A DNA stretch of 64,000 nucleotides from Lichina pygmaea (lineage: Eukaryota; Ascomycota; Lichinomycetes; Lichinales; Lichinaceae): positions 186,001 to 250,000 of the forward strand of contig OY730174.1 in NCBI GenBank assembly GCA_963422465.1. The letters run 5' to 3'. Numbering within the stretch: the stretch's first letter is position 1; each line of letters starts with the position of its first letter. A model generated the notes under the pieces. That model saw only the letters and a program-made list of their open reading frames with translations, ran no database searches and was not told where the DNA came from. This document shows, piece by piece, positions 45,445-54,701 of the stretch. The position numbers were made by a program, and so were the translations under genes.

Positions 45445-45859
45445 GCAACCAGTGCCTTTAGACAATCCCGTCTTCACTCCAGGCGCCCCGCCAGGATCCA
45501 TCACCGTGCGCGCCTGCGAGGTCGAGTGGGATTGTCCCAAAGGCGTTCCTGCCGATCCGCCGTCTTTAACGGCCAGGGAATGCACGTCCGAGCCCTTTAC
45601 GGCGCGACTCATCCCTTACGGCGCCGCCAAGATCCACATGGCCGAATTGCCCACCGTGGACCTTTCTCATCTCCCGTCGTCCGTTCCTGGCGTGATCTTG
45701 GACACTGCATTCGACGCCGAGCGAGCTAGATTCACGCAACCTCAGCCCGAACGTCAAAAACACTTGCACCAGCATCAGCAGCAACAGCAGCTGCTGCTGC
45801 TGCAGGACCCGAACTGCAACCACGAGCACAAAACACAAGAGCAAAGCCTCGAGCTATGA
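43172..45859 (+). CDS. Secreted GH127 (DUF1680) glycoside hydrolase, beta-L-arabinofuranosidase-like
   Basis: Seven exons give 770 residues: 43172-43256, 43313-43680, 43752-44091, 44159-44315, 44373-44541, 44600-44680, 44747-45859. Exon 1 encodes a signal-peptide-like start (MMARKILLAGTSFGAIMAAA...). Family motifs follow: FEPLPLGSIKPMGWLRDQL, HEAAAYWFNYIVPLAYGL, FQHVVNVAQALKSAAVIRRF (across the fourth junction), GDERISGVSPRRGAELCGVV, EAMHSLSYLYKAIGDKTFA, DRCELAAFNALPAMISPDWW and PHYPCCTVNHPQGYPKF. The Zn ligands and nucleophile of HypBA1-type enzymes (Glu and Cys in AELC, both Cys in PCC) are present, so it should be active. The C-terminal part has a run of about ten Asp and a Gln/Leu-rich tail. 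Enzymes of this family remove L-arabinofuranose or related sugars; the substrate here is unknown. It sits inside the mycosporine-type cluster. Confidence 0.87.
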
Positions 45860-47137
45860 ACAACCAAACACAAACATCCAAGGACCGAATACTGCAAGCC
45901 CCAGATGAAATTGACAGATAAGCAGGTAAGATAGCCAGATGAAATACTGTAGCCAGATAAAACCAGGAGCAATGAGAATGTACCAGTTCAAGTAACCCCG
46001 CGACACGTGATCCCCAAGCGATCCACCTGCACACTACGTTACGTACCTCCATATACTGCCTGGAAGGACTTGGTACATACGACTAAGAACATCTCAGGAG
46101 ATTTTCCCTCTTGAAGCTGACCCATTGCTGGTCTCGAAGCATCGAGATCTAGTTAATCAATGGTAATTATACGTATAGATTGTAGCTCCGTAGGGAGCTT
46201 CTTACATGCCTCCGTCCATGTGGGCATAAGTGGCTGTCTCTGCCATCCAAGCGACTGACTACTGCCATACTCCGTATGCGATCTTTGACTACTGTTGCTT
46301 TACGAGGGGGGGACAGGTGCGATCTACGTTCCGTACTAACGTACTAATTAACGTACGGTAATCCCCAAGCAGCCACCGCCCTGACAGGGTAGTTCCTGCA
46401 ACTTGACATTTCTTCTGCAGTTCATCTGGGCTTTGGATCGGCTCTGGCCTGGCTATCACCGGCCACCTTCCTTGTTCTACAACACTTTGGCAGGAGGCCG
46501 CCCAAGCAGAGGCCTCTGGCGCTGGTCACCTGAGCTGGAGGTTTTCCCTACCAGTTTTACGGCTATCACAGTATAATGTACGGAGTGTAGCCTAGCTACT
46601 TAGCTTTAGAACACGGTGGGAACTCAATACAATACAGTACTGGTATCGTAATGACATAGGTTCTCTTTGGCCATGAGCTCCGTTCCATATTCGAGATTTG
46701 ACGTTCGAGGCTCGAAATTCGATGTTCGATGCTCGACGTTCGGTGTTCGAGGTTTCACTTCGAGGTCGAGGTCGAGGTCAAGATCGGATGTCAGACTGCC
46801 GTACCTTTATGTCTTCGCTCGCCCTCGCACTTGCAAAAGCCCTGTTTGGTTGTTGTTGTTGGGTAGTCAAGGTTCGGATCTGTGGATCATTCGGCTCATA
46901 CAAAGGAGAGGAACGGAGGAAGTGAAAGAACGAGGGAGAGAGATCAGATGGTCAAGTCAACTTTCGTTTATATCATCGGCTGCCCTTTTATTGGCTGCCT
47001 TTCAAAGCCGCCTCGCAGGGCTGCCCACGGCTGCTTCTCCCGTACGGCATGAATAAGATAACACTGAGAGAAGGAAAACTCTATTCTCGCTGTCAATCGA
47101 TCCTCCTCTTCTTTCGGATGACCACCGTTGCTCTCGG
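45860..47137. other. Convergent spacer inside the cluster
   Basis: Between the stops of the GH127 and cyclase genes. It holds GTAC-rich words (46030-46045, 46328-46360) and a degenerate array of ttcgatg/ctcgacg/cgaggtcgaggtc words at 46690-46785. No gene is supported. Confidence 0.55.
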
Positions 47138-48898
47138 CTATGCGGCCACCCCGTTCGTATGGCCGTTCGCGTTGATGCCGTTCACAACATCGTTCTCCTC
47201 GTTGGTCCCGTTGGCCCTGTTGGTCCCGTTGGCCCCGTTGGCCCCGTTGGCCCCATTGGTCCCGTTCACGCCGTCGATTTTATGACCGCTGGGTATCGTG
47301 CTGGAGATGCTCGCTCCCTTGATGGCCGACTTGGCACCGTTGAGCGTCGCCTGACTCATGCCCGAGCCAGCGCCGTTCGCCTCACCGGCTTTGTCGGCGG
47401 CGATCTTCGTCGCCACGGTCTCGGTGATGTTGTTCTCGGTGTAGCCGGTGTCGCTTGCGTCGACGTACGCCTCGAGACCCTCTCCGTTGCGAGGGTACTC
47501 CTTCATCAGGGCCTTGTGTCGACGCAGGGCGGCGTTCATCTCTCCCTCGCTGACGTCGTTGAGGAAGACGCATTTGCCGAGGGGGTTGGGCACGGCGGCC
47601 CGCAGCAAGCCGTCCCGCGTCTTGAGGATGGCCGCGGTGGCCTTCTTGAGGAGATCCTCGTCGAACTGATGGTGGTCCATCGAGAGCCCCGCGCGGGAGA
47701 AGAGCTTCAGGAGCCGTCGGTGCTCGTCGTCGCTGATCAGGCCGCGATCGTTGGCCAGCGTGGCCGAGTAAGCCATGTCGATGGAGATGGCATGACCGTG
47801 TCGGAGCGGCGTCTCCGGAACCAGCTCGTGCAGGGGAGACCATCTGAGGTGGCGTCAGCCGCCGGATCAGGGGAAAGAGGATGGAAGACGAGGGAGAAGA
47901 GGTCGCACGTATGGCCGTAAGCGATGATTCGGTCGAGGCCTATCTCGTGGAGATTGGGCGTCTCGAGTCTCAACATCTCGTGTATGCCATCCCTGTTGAT
48001 CGAGTCGGCCGCTCGTCGCACCTTGTCCGAAGCACCGTCTGCGCGTCCGAACTTGGACTCGATCAGGTCCTCGCAGTACTTGTCGAGGAGGTCGAACGTG
48101 CCCAGATGGGCGCAGGACGAGATCTTGATCAGCTCGGCAAAGCCGTTTCGGACCTGGGCGATGGGCAGCGTCCGCAGGAAGGTAAAGTCGAGAAAGGTGT
48201 GCAGGGGCGCGTGGTAGGCCCCAAGCCGGTTCTTGTAGTTGCCGTAGTTCACCGCGACCTTGATCGAGACCGACGCATCAATGAGCCCGATCACCGTGGT
48301 CGGCACCCGGATGTAGTTGGAACTTCGCCGATACGCCGCACATGCGAATCTGACGGCCCCCCTTGAGATTAGCCACATCGCGGCGCAAGTTGTCCAGGAA
48401 CGGGCGGATCGGGGCGTCTTGACGGCTGTCGTCGGCAAGCGCATGCGGAGCGAGCTTTTACCCAGCAACGTCGGTCACCAAGCCACCTCCGACCACCAGC
48501 ACAGGTTCCTAGCGCTGGTCAGTTTCCCACGCCGCAGGCCGACGTCAACTGCTGGGCGAAGCCCATACTTTGCGGATGATCCCAAATTCGGTCATCGAGT
48601 CGACGATGCTCAGGAAGGTCGGGATCGTCTTGGCCTTCTCTCCGATCTTGGTCTTGTGGATCTTCAACTCCAGCCCGTGGTGGCCAAAGTACCTCTCCAT
48701 CCGGCCTCCGTAGAGCTGGTACACGTTGAGGTCCATCACGGCCAGAACCCGTCCCCATCTCTGGTAGCAGTCCGCGAGCTGCTTGTTCTCGACGTCGAAG
48801 ACGCCGTCAAGGAAGGAGAAATCGTAGGTGATCTTCTCGTAGCCCTCGACATGGAAGCCGTTGGTGGTCTCCTCGACCGTGGCCTTCAGGTCCGACAT
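47138..48898 (-). CDS. Sugar-phosphate cyclase, 2-demethyl-4-deoxygadusol synthase (MysA/DDGS) type
   Basis: Exons 48898-48569, 48508-48462, 48349-47909 and 47843-47138 give 507 residues; the three introns (60, 112, 65 nt) are GT-AG and rebuild [13 protein letters not shown]..., [11 protein letters not shown] and YGHT|WSPLHEL. It belongs to the dehydroquinate-synthase superfamily: NAD-binding [34 protein letters not shown] (residues 160-179), [18 protein letters not shown]. The three metal ligands are visible (Glu198 in GFAEL, His272 in YGHT, His288 in LRHGH). The KNRLGAYHA and [12 protein letters not shown] wording fits DDGS better than dehydroquinate or valiolone synthases. It would convert sedoheptulose 7-phosphate to demethyl-4-deoxygadusol. 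The last 60 residues are a low-complexity NGT/NGA tail. Position near methyltransferase and ATP-grasp genes supports the call. A 2-epi-5-epi-valiolone synthase is the main alternative. Confidence 0.86.
47185..47270. repeat. NG-repeat-coding tandem array in the 3' end of the cyclase gene
   Basis: On the plus strand, units of the type gttggcccc / gttggtccc repeat about eight times. On the coding strand they encode NGT and NGA triplets near the C-terminus. The period of nine keeps the frame. Confidence 0.85.
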
Positions 48899-51129
48899 CT
48901 TGCCTGACCGGTAGAGAGCGTAGCAGGAGGCGCGAGAGCAGCGACAGGGGAGCGGACACGGACACAGGGCACAGGGCACAGGGCACAGGGAACGACGGGC
49001 TTTGGATCTCGACGACGGGAGCCGACATCGGCAGCCGGGGAGCGTCATGCCTCATATACCACGACGCGCGACCCCACTCGGAGGGGCACAAACCCCCTCG
49101 CGGCGTCGGACGCAACGCACATGGACGTGCCTCGACCGGCCCCGGCAGATATTGACCCTCCGCATCGGGGAGAGCGGAGACGGACCATGCCGTCGTCGCC
49201 GTGGGACTGCCGCGACTCGTCGGCTCAGGCAAAGCCATCTTGTTCCACCTTCGGCATCCGTGCCACCCCTGGTGGGGCCAAGTCCGCCAAGGCCGACGAC
49301 GCGGGCGGAAGACTAGATCTTGCAGATGTGCGCCGGCATGCAACAGATCTCCGGAGCTAGGGCGGCAGACATGTCAAAGGCCCGATATGGATCGTATTGC
49401 AACACCCGAGGACGCTGCAGGATGGCATTCCTGCAGCTGTTCGAGCACGTCAGGACTCGGACGATGACGGAACCACCGCAGACGGCGCGGCAAGCTAGCA
49501 CCCCTCCGGCATCAAGAGCCCATTGGTCGGAACGGAAAAGGTCGATCTTGTACGGCTGTACAAGGTACTGTCAGACCTCTCCTGATGAGATCTCGGGTAG
49601 CTCTAGATCGTGCCTTGCGTGAATATGCTTCTGGACCGGCTGCGGCTAGAGAAGGAGGCGAGCAGCCTAAGCGCAGATGGGTTCGTACGCTCGGAGGTCG
49701 AAGCTTGGTCTGTAAAAAGCAGGCCTGAGCGTTCACCTGGTACTGTTCATGACGATGACGTTCAACTGACAGTTGAATGTTCCACAGCAAAGTTCGACTC
49801 GGAACTTCAGCTCAGGCAACTCAAAGGCGAGAGGTCAAGATGCTTCTCATGCCCGTGGCTGCTCGACGTAGATCCTCGAGTTCGTGATAACAAGACATGC
49901 GGTGCAACAAGCGCCTCCAGCTAATCGAGATCCCAAGTCCATGCAAGGGAAACAGACTGATCATGGTGCGGCAAGCCGAGGCCAATCTTCTACTCCGTAC
50001 GATGATCGGCGAGCAAAAATGACGGAAAGATCTTCGGTACGAGGCGAACAGAACGCCTCGGCAGATCTTTTTGATAAGCTTAAACAAGGCTAGCCGTCCG
50101 AGTACCGAGTGAAGTGGAGGCAGAGGTATCTTGCACCGAAGATCTTTCTGGCATGTCTGGCCTGGCTTGGCCTGACCGGGCATTGATGTCATCAGCCTGC
50201 ATCTGCTGGCGCGCTGGCTGGGCGAACGGCGGAGAGAGTCTGCTTAATTTAGACCGCAACCACCGAGAAGCCCCCACGTAGGTATGAGGCGGTACATAGG
50301 TACGATGGACTGCTGGGTAGAAGACCTAGACGTACGTACGTACGGAAGTACGTAGGCGGTGCCTTTGTGTTGTTAGGCTTTCGTGCTAGGCGTGCTAGGC
50401 GTGCTAGGCGTGCTAGGTGTGCTAGGGTACCCTGCGAGCCGTGGAAATTGCCGCACCGGAACGAGAGTCGTCATACGTCAGCCACTTATGCAAGGTCGAC
50501 CTTGGTGTCACCCCGTGCACCTCACCATGCCCCACCAGTTTTACCCCGCTTCGACGCAGAATCCCGAGGCACCCGAGTTCTGCCCCATCAAGAGCATGAC
50601 GTGACAGGCACAAGCATCTTGCACGTGATCAAAGACCCAGATGGTCACCTCGGACAGTTTTTTACATCGAGTTGAGAAGAATCTTGAGGAGTCTTGTCCT
50701 GGATGGCTATTTGGCGAATTTTGGATGTCGTTGCTGTTGGCCTGTTGCCAGTGGTCATCATTTCATTAGTCCTTGACCGTGGACCCGGGTCACCGGGTGA
50801 GATTTTCCTCTCGGAACTTCTTTTATAGTCGAGAGCTAGATGTCCAGGCAACCGGTGGGGGTCCGTTGGAGACGTTCGTAATTGATCGCAGCGACCGGCC
50901 AAGCATTTCTGTGCATGGCACTCTGATCACTCTCCCCTAAAGTGAAAGTATGCGTAGGCCTCTGAAGCCTGCTGAAAAGCCTGCTGAAGCGCCTGCTCGC
51001 GACAGATGCAGGCGTGCTGGGCAGGACTGGATGCCTGGACGTCATGGACGAACCAGACCTCCCGGGCTGAGTTCATGACCATTCAACGAGTGGACGGCAT
51101 CGTCCTCGCGAACGATACACCACAGCAAC
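48899..51129. other. 2.2-kb divergent gap between cyclase and methyltransferase genes
   Basis: No gene is supported, though several 60-100-codon frames are open. Features seen: a ggcacagggcacagggcacagg array (48960-48992), a five-unit 9-bp array (50382-50426) and a GTAC patch (50330-50355). GACGTCA, seven of eight bases of the bZIP palindrome, occurs at 51038-51044, about 90 bp before the methyltransferase ATG. A small unrecognised or decayed gene in this gap cannot be excluded. Confidence 0.5.
50382..50426. repeat. 9-bp tandem repeat, five units
   Basis: Five near-perfect copies of gtgctaggc follow each other (the fourth unit has t in place of c). No coding context. Confidence 0.9.
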
Positions 51130-52081
51130 ATGGCCGAATTCGATCAGAGCAAGGTGTACGTGCAGCGGGACGACAAGAGCTACGTAAGTACAGACTCGCT
51201 GCCTGTGGTTCCATCTCCTGTTATCGTCGAGGCTGACATGTCGCCGTGGTGGCTCTACGCAGTTCGACGACGGACGGGAGCAGGAGCTCCTGCGGTTCAT
51301 CTACAGCCACCCGTCACTAGAGAGCCTTCGTGGCTCGCCTTCCAAGATCCTGAGTGTCATTGACGAGTATGGCCGGAGCAAGGCGTTCTTGATGAACGTC
51401 GGCGAGCACAAGGGCAAGGTCGTGACCGACCTGATCGGCGAGATCAAGCCCAAGGTCATGGTCGAGTTGGGAGGCTACGTCGGATACTCGGCCTTGCTGT
51501 TCGGGGACGCGGTGCGCAGGGCCGGCGGCAAGCAGTACCTGAGCCTGGAGCGGGACCCTCTCTTCGCGGCCGTCATCACGTCCCTCGTCGACCTGGCCGG
51601 CCTCAGAGACGTCGTCCAGGTCGTGGTCGGCTCCAGCGGGGAGTCCCTCAGGCGGCTACACCGGGAAGGGACGCTGCGGCGGATCGATCTCATGTTCTTG
51701 GATCACTACAAGCCCGCCTACACACAGGACCTGAAGCTCTGCGAGGAGCTGGGCCTCGTCGGACCAGGCTCCGTGCTGGCGGCCGACAACGTGGTCCTTC
51801 CGGGCAACCCACCGTACCTGGAGTACGTCCGGAGCAGCGTCGACGAGAAGCGGCGGCGGCTCGGAGACGGCTCGCGCACCGGTGCGTCCACCGAGCACTT
51901 TCCCGAGCAGGCGAGGAAACAGTACGAGAAGCGCCATGGCCCCGCCGCGGTCGACGCCGAGGCCAACGGCAACCCGAACCTCGTGTACGAGAGCGAGCTG
52001 GTGGAGAGCTTTGAGCCCACGGGCCACAAGGACGGCGTCGAGGTCTCTCGATGCGTGGGCGAGGAGAAGCCAAAGCAGTAG
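51130..52081 (+). CDS. COMT-type O-methyltransferase, mycosporine MysB type
   Basis: Exons 51130-51183 and 51263-52081, joined across a 79-nt GTAAGT...CAG intron, give 290 residues starting MAEFDQSKVYVQRDDKSY, then FDDGREQELLRFIY. The family pattern is clear: FLMNVGEHKGKVVTDLI, the SAM-binding motif VELGGYVGYSALLFG near residue 84, the Glu in LSLERDPLF, LMFLDHYKPAY near 164 (metal Asp and catalytic Lys as in catechol O-methyltransferase), and LAADNVVLPGNPPYLEYV near 193 (second Asp-Asn pair). All metal and catalytic residues are kept, so it should be active and Mg2+-dependent. With the cyclase next door it would methylate demethyl-4-deoxygadusol to 4-deoxygadusol. The substrate is inferred from context; on sequence alone it could be a general catechol methyltransferase. 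Confidence 0.85.
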
Positions 52082-52422
52082 GGTTGCATGGTCTCCTTGA
52101 GAGACCGCTGAGTGGCAAGAGGGAAAAGGTCAGGGGGTCCATCCTCTCGGCCAATCTCACCTCGATGTAGTTCATCGACAGGACGCATCTGTTGGACCGA
52201 AGAGATTGATATGTGCAGCAGGCCCCCAGTAAAACTTTCACCATTGCTTCGACGTAGGCTCCTCAGACCTGTGTTCTTTCTTTCCCCCCCCCACAAGACT
52301 CCACCCCGAGAGTAGAAAACACAACAAATCCTTCAATCCTTCAACAACAACGACAGAGAGACGGCGTGGATCATGACAGACGGACGGACGGAGAGAAAGG
52401 AAAGGGGAGGGGAAAAATCAGT

Positions 52423-53067
52423 TCACTTGCTGCTGCCGCCGCCGCCGCCGCCGGCCTTCTCCCTTCGGTCGATGAGGGACTCAATCTCCTTCATGAGGCC
52501 GGCGAGGTCCGGTTCGTGGCCCTCGAACTCGAGGGCGCGGCCGACCCAGTCCCTGGCCTCGTCGAGCCGGCCCATCTCGAGGAGACAGCGACCGCGGCGC
52601 CACCAGCCCTTGGCGTTGCCGACGCGCTTCATCTCGACGCTGGTGCCGGCGTCGACCATGGCGTCGGCCCAGGCCTGCATGGCCATGTGGGCCTGGGCGC
52701 GGTTGGCGTAGAGGGCGGCGACCTCGTCGCGCACGAGACCGGCCGGCTCCCACGGCGGCCGGCCCAGGGCCATCTCGAGCCCGAACGTGTACATCCGGAT
52801 CGCGTCGCCGTAGGCGCCCTTGCGGAAGCTCGCGTTGCCCGACTCGCGCAGCTTGTTGATCTGCGCGCTGCGCTTCGGGTTCACCGGCACCGGCGGCGGC
52901 GGCGCCCCGCCGTCCAGCCCGACCACGGCCCGGTGCAGCTGGTTCAGCGCCGCCAGCTCCTCCTGGACCCCGGCCTCGTGCACGTCGCTCTGGATCGTCT
53001 TGCTGCTCGGGTCCATCCGCAGTGGGAGCTGGGTGAACGTCTCTTCCATGGTCGCGGCGCCGGGCAT
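52423..53067 (-). CDS. Sec72-like TPR subunit of the Sec62/Sec63 translocation complex
   Basis: A single exon of 214 residues from ATG 53067; a second in-frame ATG at 53049 starts the conserved MEETFTQLPLRMDP and may be the real one. Fungal Sec72 landmarks run through it: GGAPPPPVPVNPKRSAQINK, LRESGNASFRKGAYGDAIRM, GRPPWEPAGLVRDEVAALYA, NRAQAHMAMQAWADAMVDAG and GNAKGWWRRGRCLLEMGRLD. These form TPR helices. The end is Gly/Ser-rich. In yeast, Sec72 is a cytosol-facing partner of Sec63/Sec71 that helps post-translational import into the endoplasmic reticulum and can bind Hsp70 tails. It lies beyond the methyltransferase in convergent orientation and marks the right flank of the mycosporine-type cluster. 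Confidence 0.88.
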   Translation of the reverse strand: MPGAATMEETFTQLPLRMDPSSKTIQSDVHEAGVQEELAALNQLHRAVVGLDGGAPPPPVPVNPKRSAQINKLRESGNASFRKGAYGDAIRMYTFGLEMALGRPPWEPAGLVRDEVAALYANRAQAHMAMQAWADAMVDAGTSVEMKRVGNAKGWWRRGRCLLEMGRLDEARDWVGRALEFEGHEPDLAGLMKEIESLIDRREKAGGGGGGSSK

Positions 53068-53378
53068 GTCGATGTCTGCAGATGGATGCGTATGGCAACG
53101 GCCGCTCGTCCGCACGATGTAGATGCAGTACCGTACTGTTTCCGATATGCTGTAGTTGGGTGTATAGTACAGTTATACGGAGGGACTCTGTCCGTTCGAT
53201 CCATTTACGTATCAGCCAAAGAAGAGACTACCGTAGATGAAAACGCAACCCTTCCTCTCCGTAATGCTCCCCCTTCCAGAAGGAAACGTACCGGGTAGCC
53301 CTCTAATCAGCCTCTCGTCAAACCCCGGTCAGACTCCAGATCTTCAACTCTTAGCAAAAGTAGTGGCGGCGGGAAGCT

Positions 53379-53458
<80 letters not shown>

Positions 53459-54701
53459 AGCAATTAGCTTCTCGCCGATCAAAGCCCGTCCATGATCTAC
53501 TCCATCTCCGTCTCCATCTTCGTCTCTTCCAGTCGTGCCAGTGTATCGCGATACGTCGGTATACCGTGATACGTACTTCCGTATGGGACGTACTCGATCG
53601 AGAGCAGAACACGTGGAGGACGTGGAGATACGTACCGCGCTGTACCGTACCGCGCTGTACCGTACCGTACCGTAGGTCTCAACCCGTCACGTGCTCTCAG
53701 GCCTCCAGATCTACGAAGTACGTGTACATACCCTCAGACCTGGTGCTCGCACGTGCTCACAGTACGTATGTAGATGTACAGTGCCACAACATAGGTCTGC
53801 ATACACCAGTACAACCCATCAGCTGCCATCTTCTTAAGTAATGCGACAGAATCAGAGTTACAGCGACAGCAGCAAGTGATGATGTATTGATCCTCCGGAC
53901 TAACCCGAGGTAGATTATGCATGAAGGTGTACGCAGACTTATGTCATGCCACCGTATTGGGGCAAAAGTCAGTTCGCCAGGTCAGTGCATACAAGAACGT
54001 ACCATGAAGGTTGGCTCTACGTGACTACTGTGCTGTGGGCTGTTTGCGCTGGGTAGTTTCCGCCCGGCTGTTTCCACCCGGCCAGGTCAGATTGGTCAGG
54101 TACGTTACGTACGTATGGGATACTGGATTGTGAACTGTGCTTTATACTGTACGTAACATCATCCCAAAAAGGTCAAGGATCAAGAGCAGAGAAGAGAAGA
54201 AAGTGGTTTCCAAGTTGTTCTTCTCCTCTTCTTCTGTTCTCCTCCCGTCCCTTGCTGGTGCTTCGATCATCAACAGCTGTCGTAGTTTGTTCCAAGTTTA
54301 TTCATGCGCCCTGTTTGCTGAAGAGATAGGTATCAAGACCATGGTGGTGATGGTGATGAGTAGAACAGATATGGCACATGGTGATGGTGATAAAGGTGTT
54401 GGTGATGAAGGTGTTGACGATAAAGATGATGGTGATGATGATGATGATGCCAGAACAACAAAGATTGCTTGGTAAAGGGGCCATGACACCCTTTTCGGCC
54501 CAAGGGTAACACTCGAGGACCCTGCTAAACAAGACAAGACGAGAAAAGCACGGATGGAATGACAAGAAGAACTAAAAGCCATTCCCGCATTGATAGATGA
54601 TGAACCGAGGATACACATATGTACACAGTACGATAAAGAAGACACCGGTGGCTTCCGTACGGGAGCCTCGCACGGACGGACGAACGAGCGAACGTACAGC
54701 A
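53068..54701. other. Repeat-rich spacer
   Basis: No gene is supported. It holds an AG dinucleotide array, a GTAC island at 53545-53690 (cgtaccgcgctgtaccgtaccg), a GTAC patch at 54098-54155 and a GAT/GGT-rich stretch at 54338-54450 just beyond the 3' end of the deadenylase gene. Confidence 0.6.
53381..53457. repeat. AG dinucleotide microsatellite
   Basis: About 38 uninterrupted GA units. Open frames across it (Arg-Glu or Ser-Leu repeats) are artefacts of the repeat. Confidence 0.97.

Noticed and set aside
50382-50426. CRISPR-like array
   Set aside because: Units of 9 bp follow directly with no spacers; this is an ordinary short tandem repeat in a eukaryotic genome.
52366-53298. Long plus-strand frame opposite the Sec72 gene
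   Set aside because: It is the antisense shadow of a GC-rich exon; the minus strand carries all the conserved TPR motifs.
53381-53457. Arg-Glu or Ser-Leu repeat proteins across the AG array
   Set aside because: A dinucleotide repeat has no stop in these frames; there is no start context, exon or homology.
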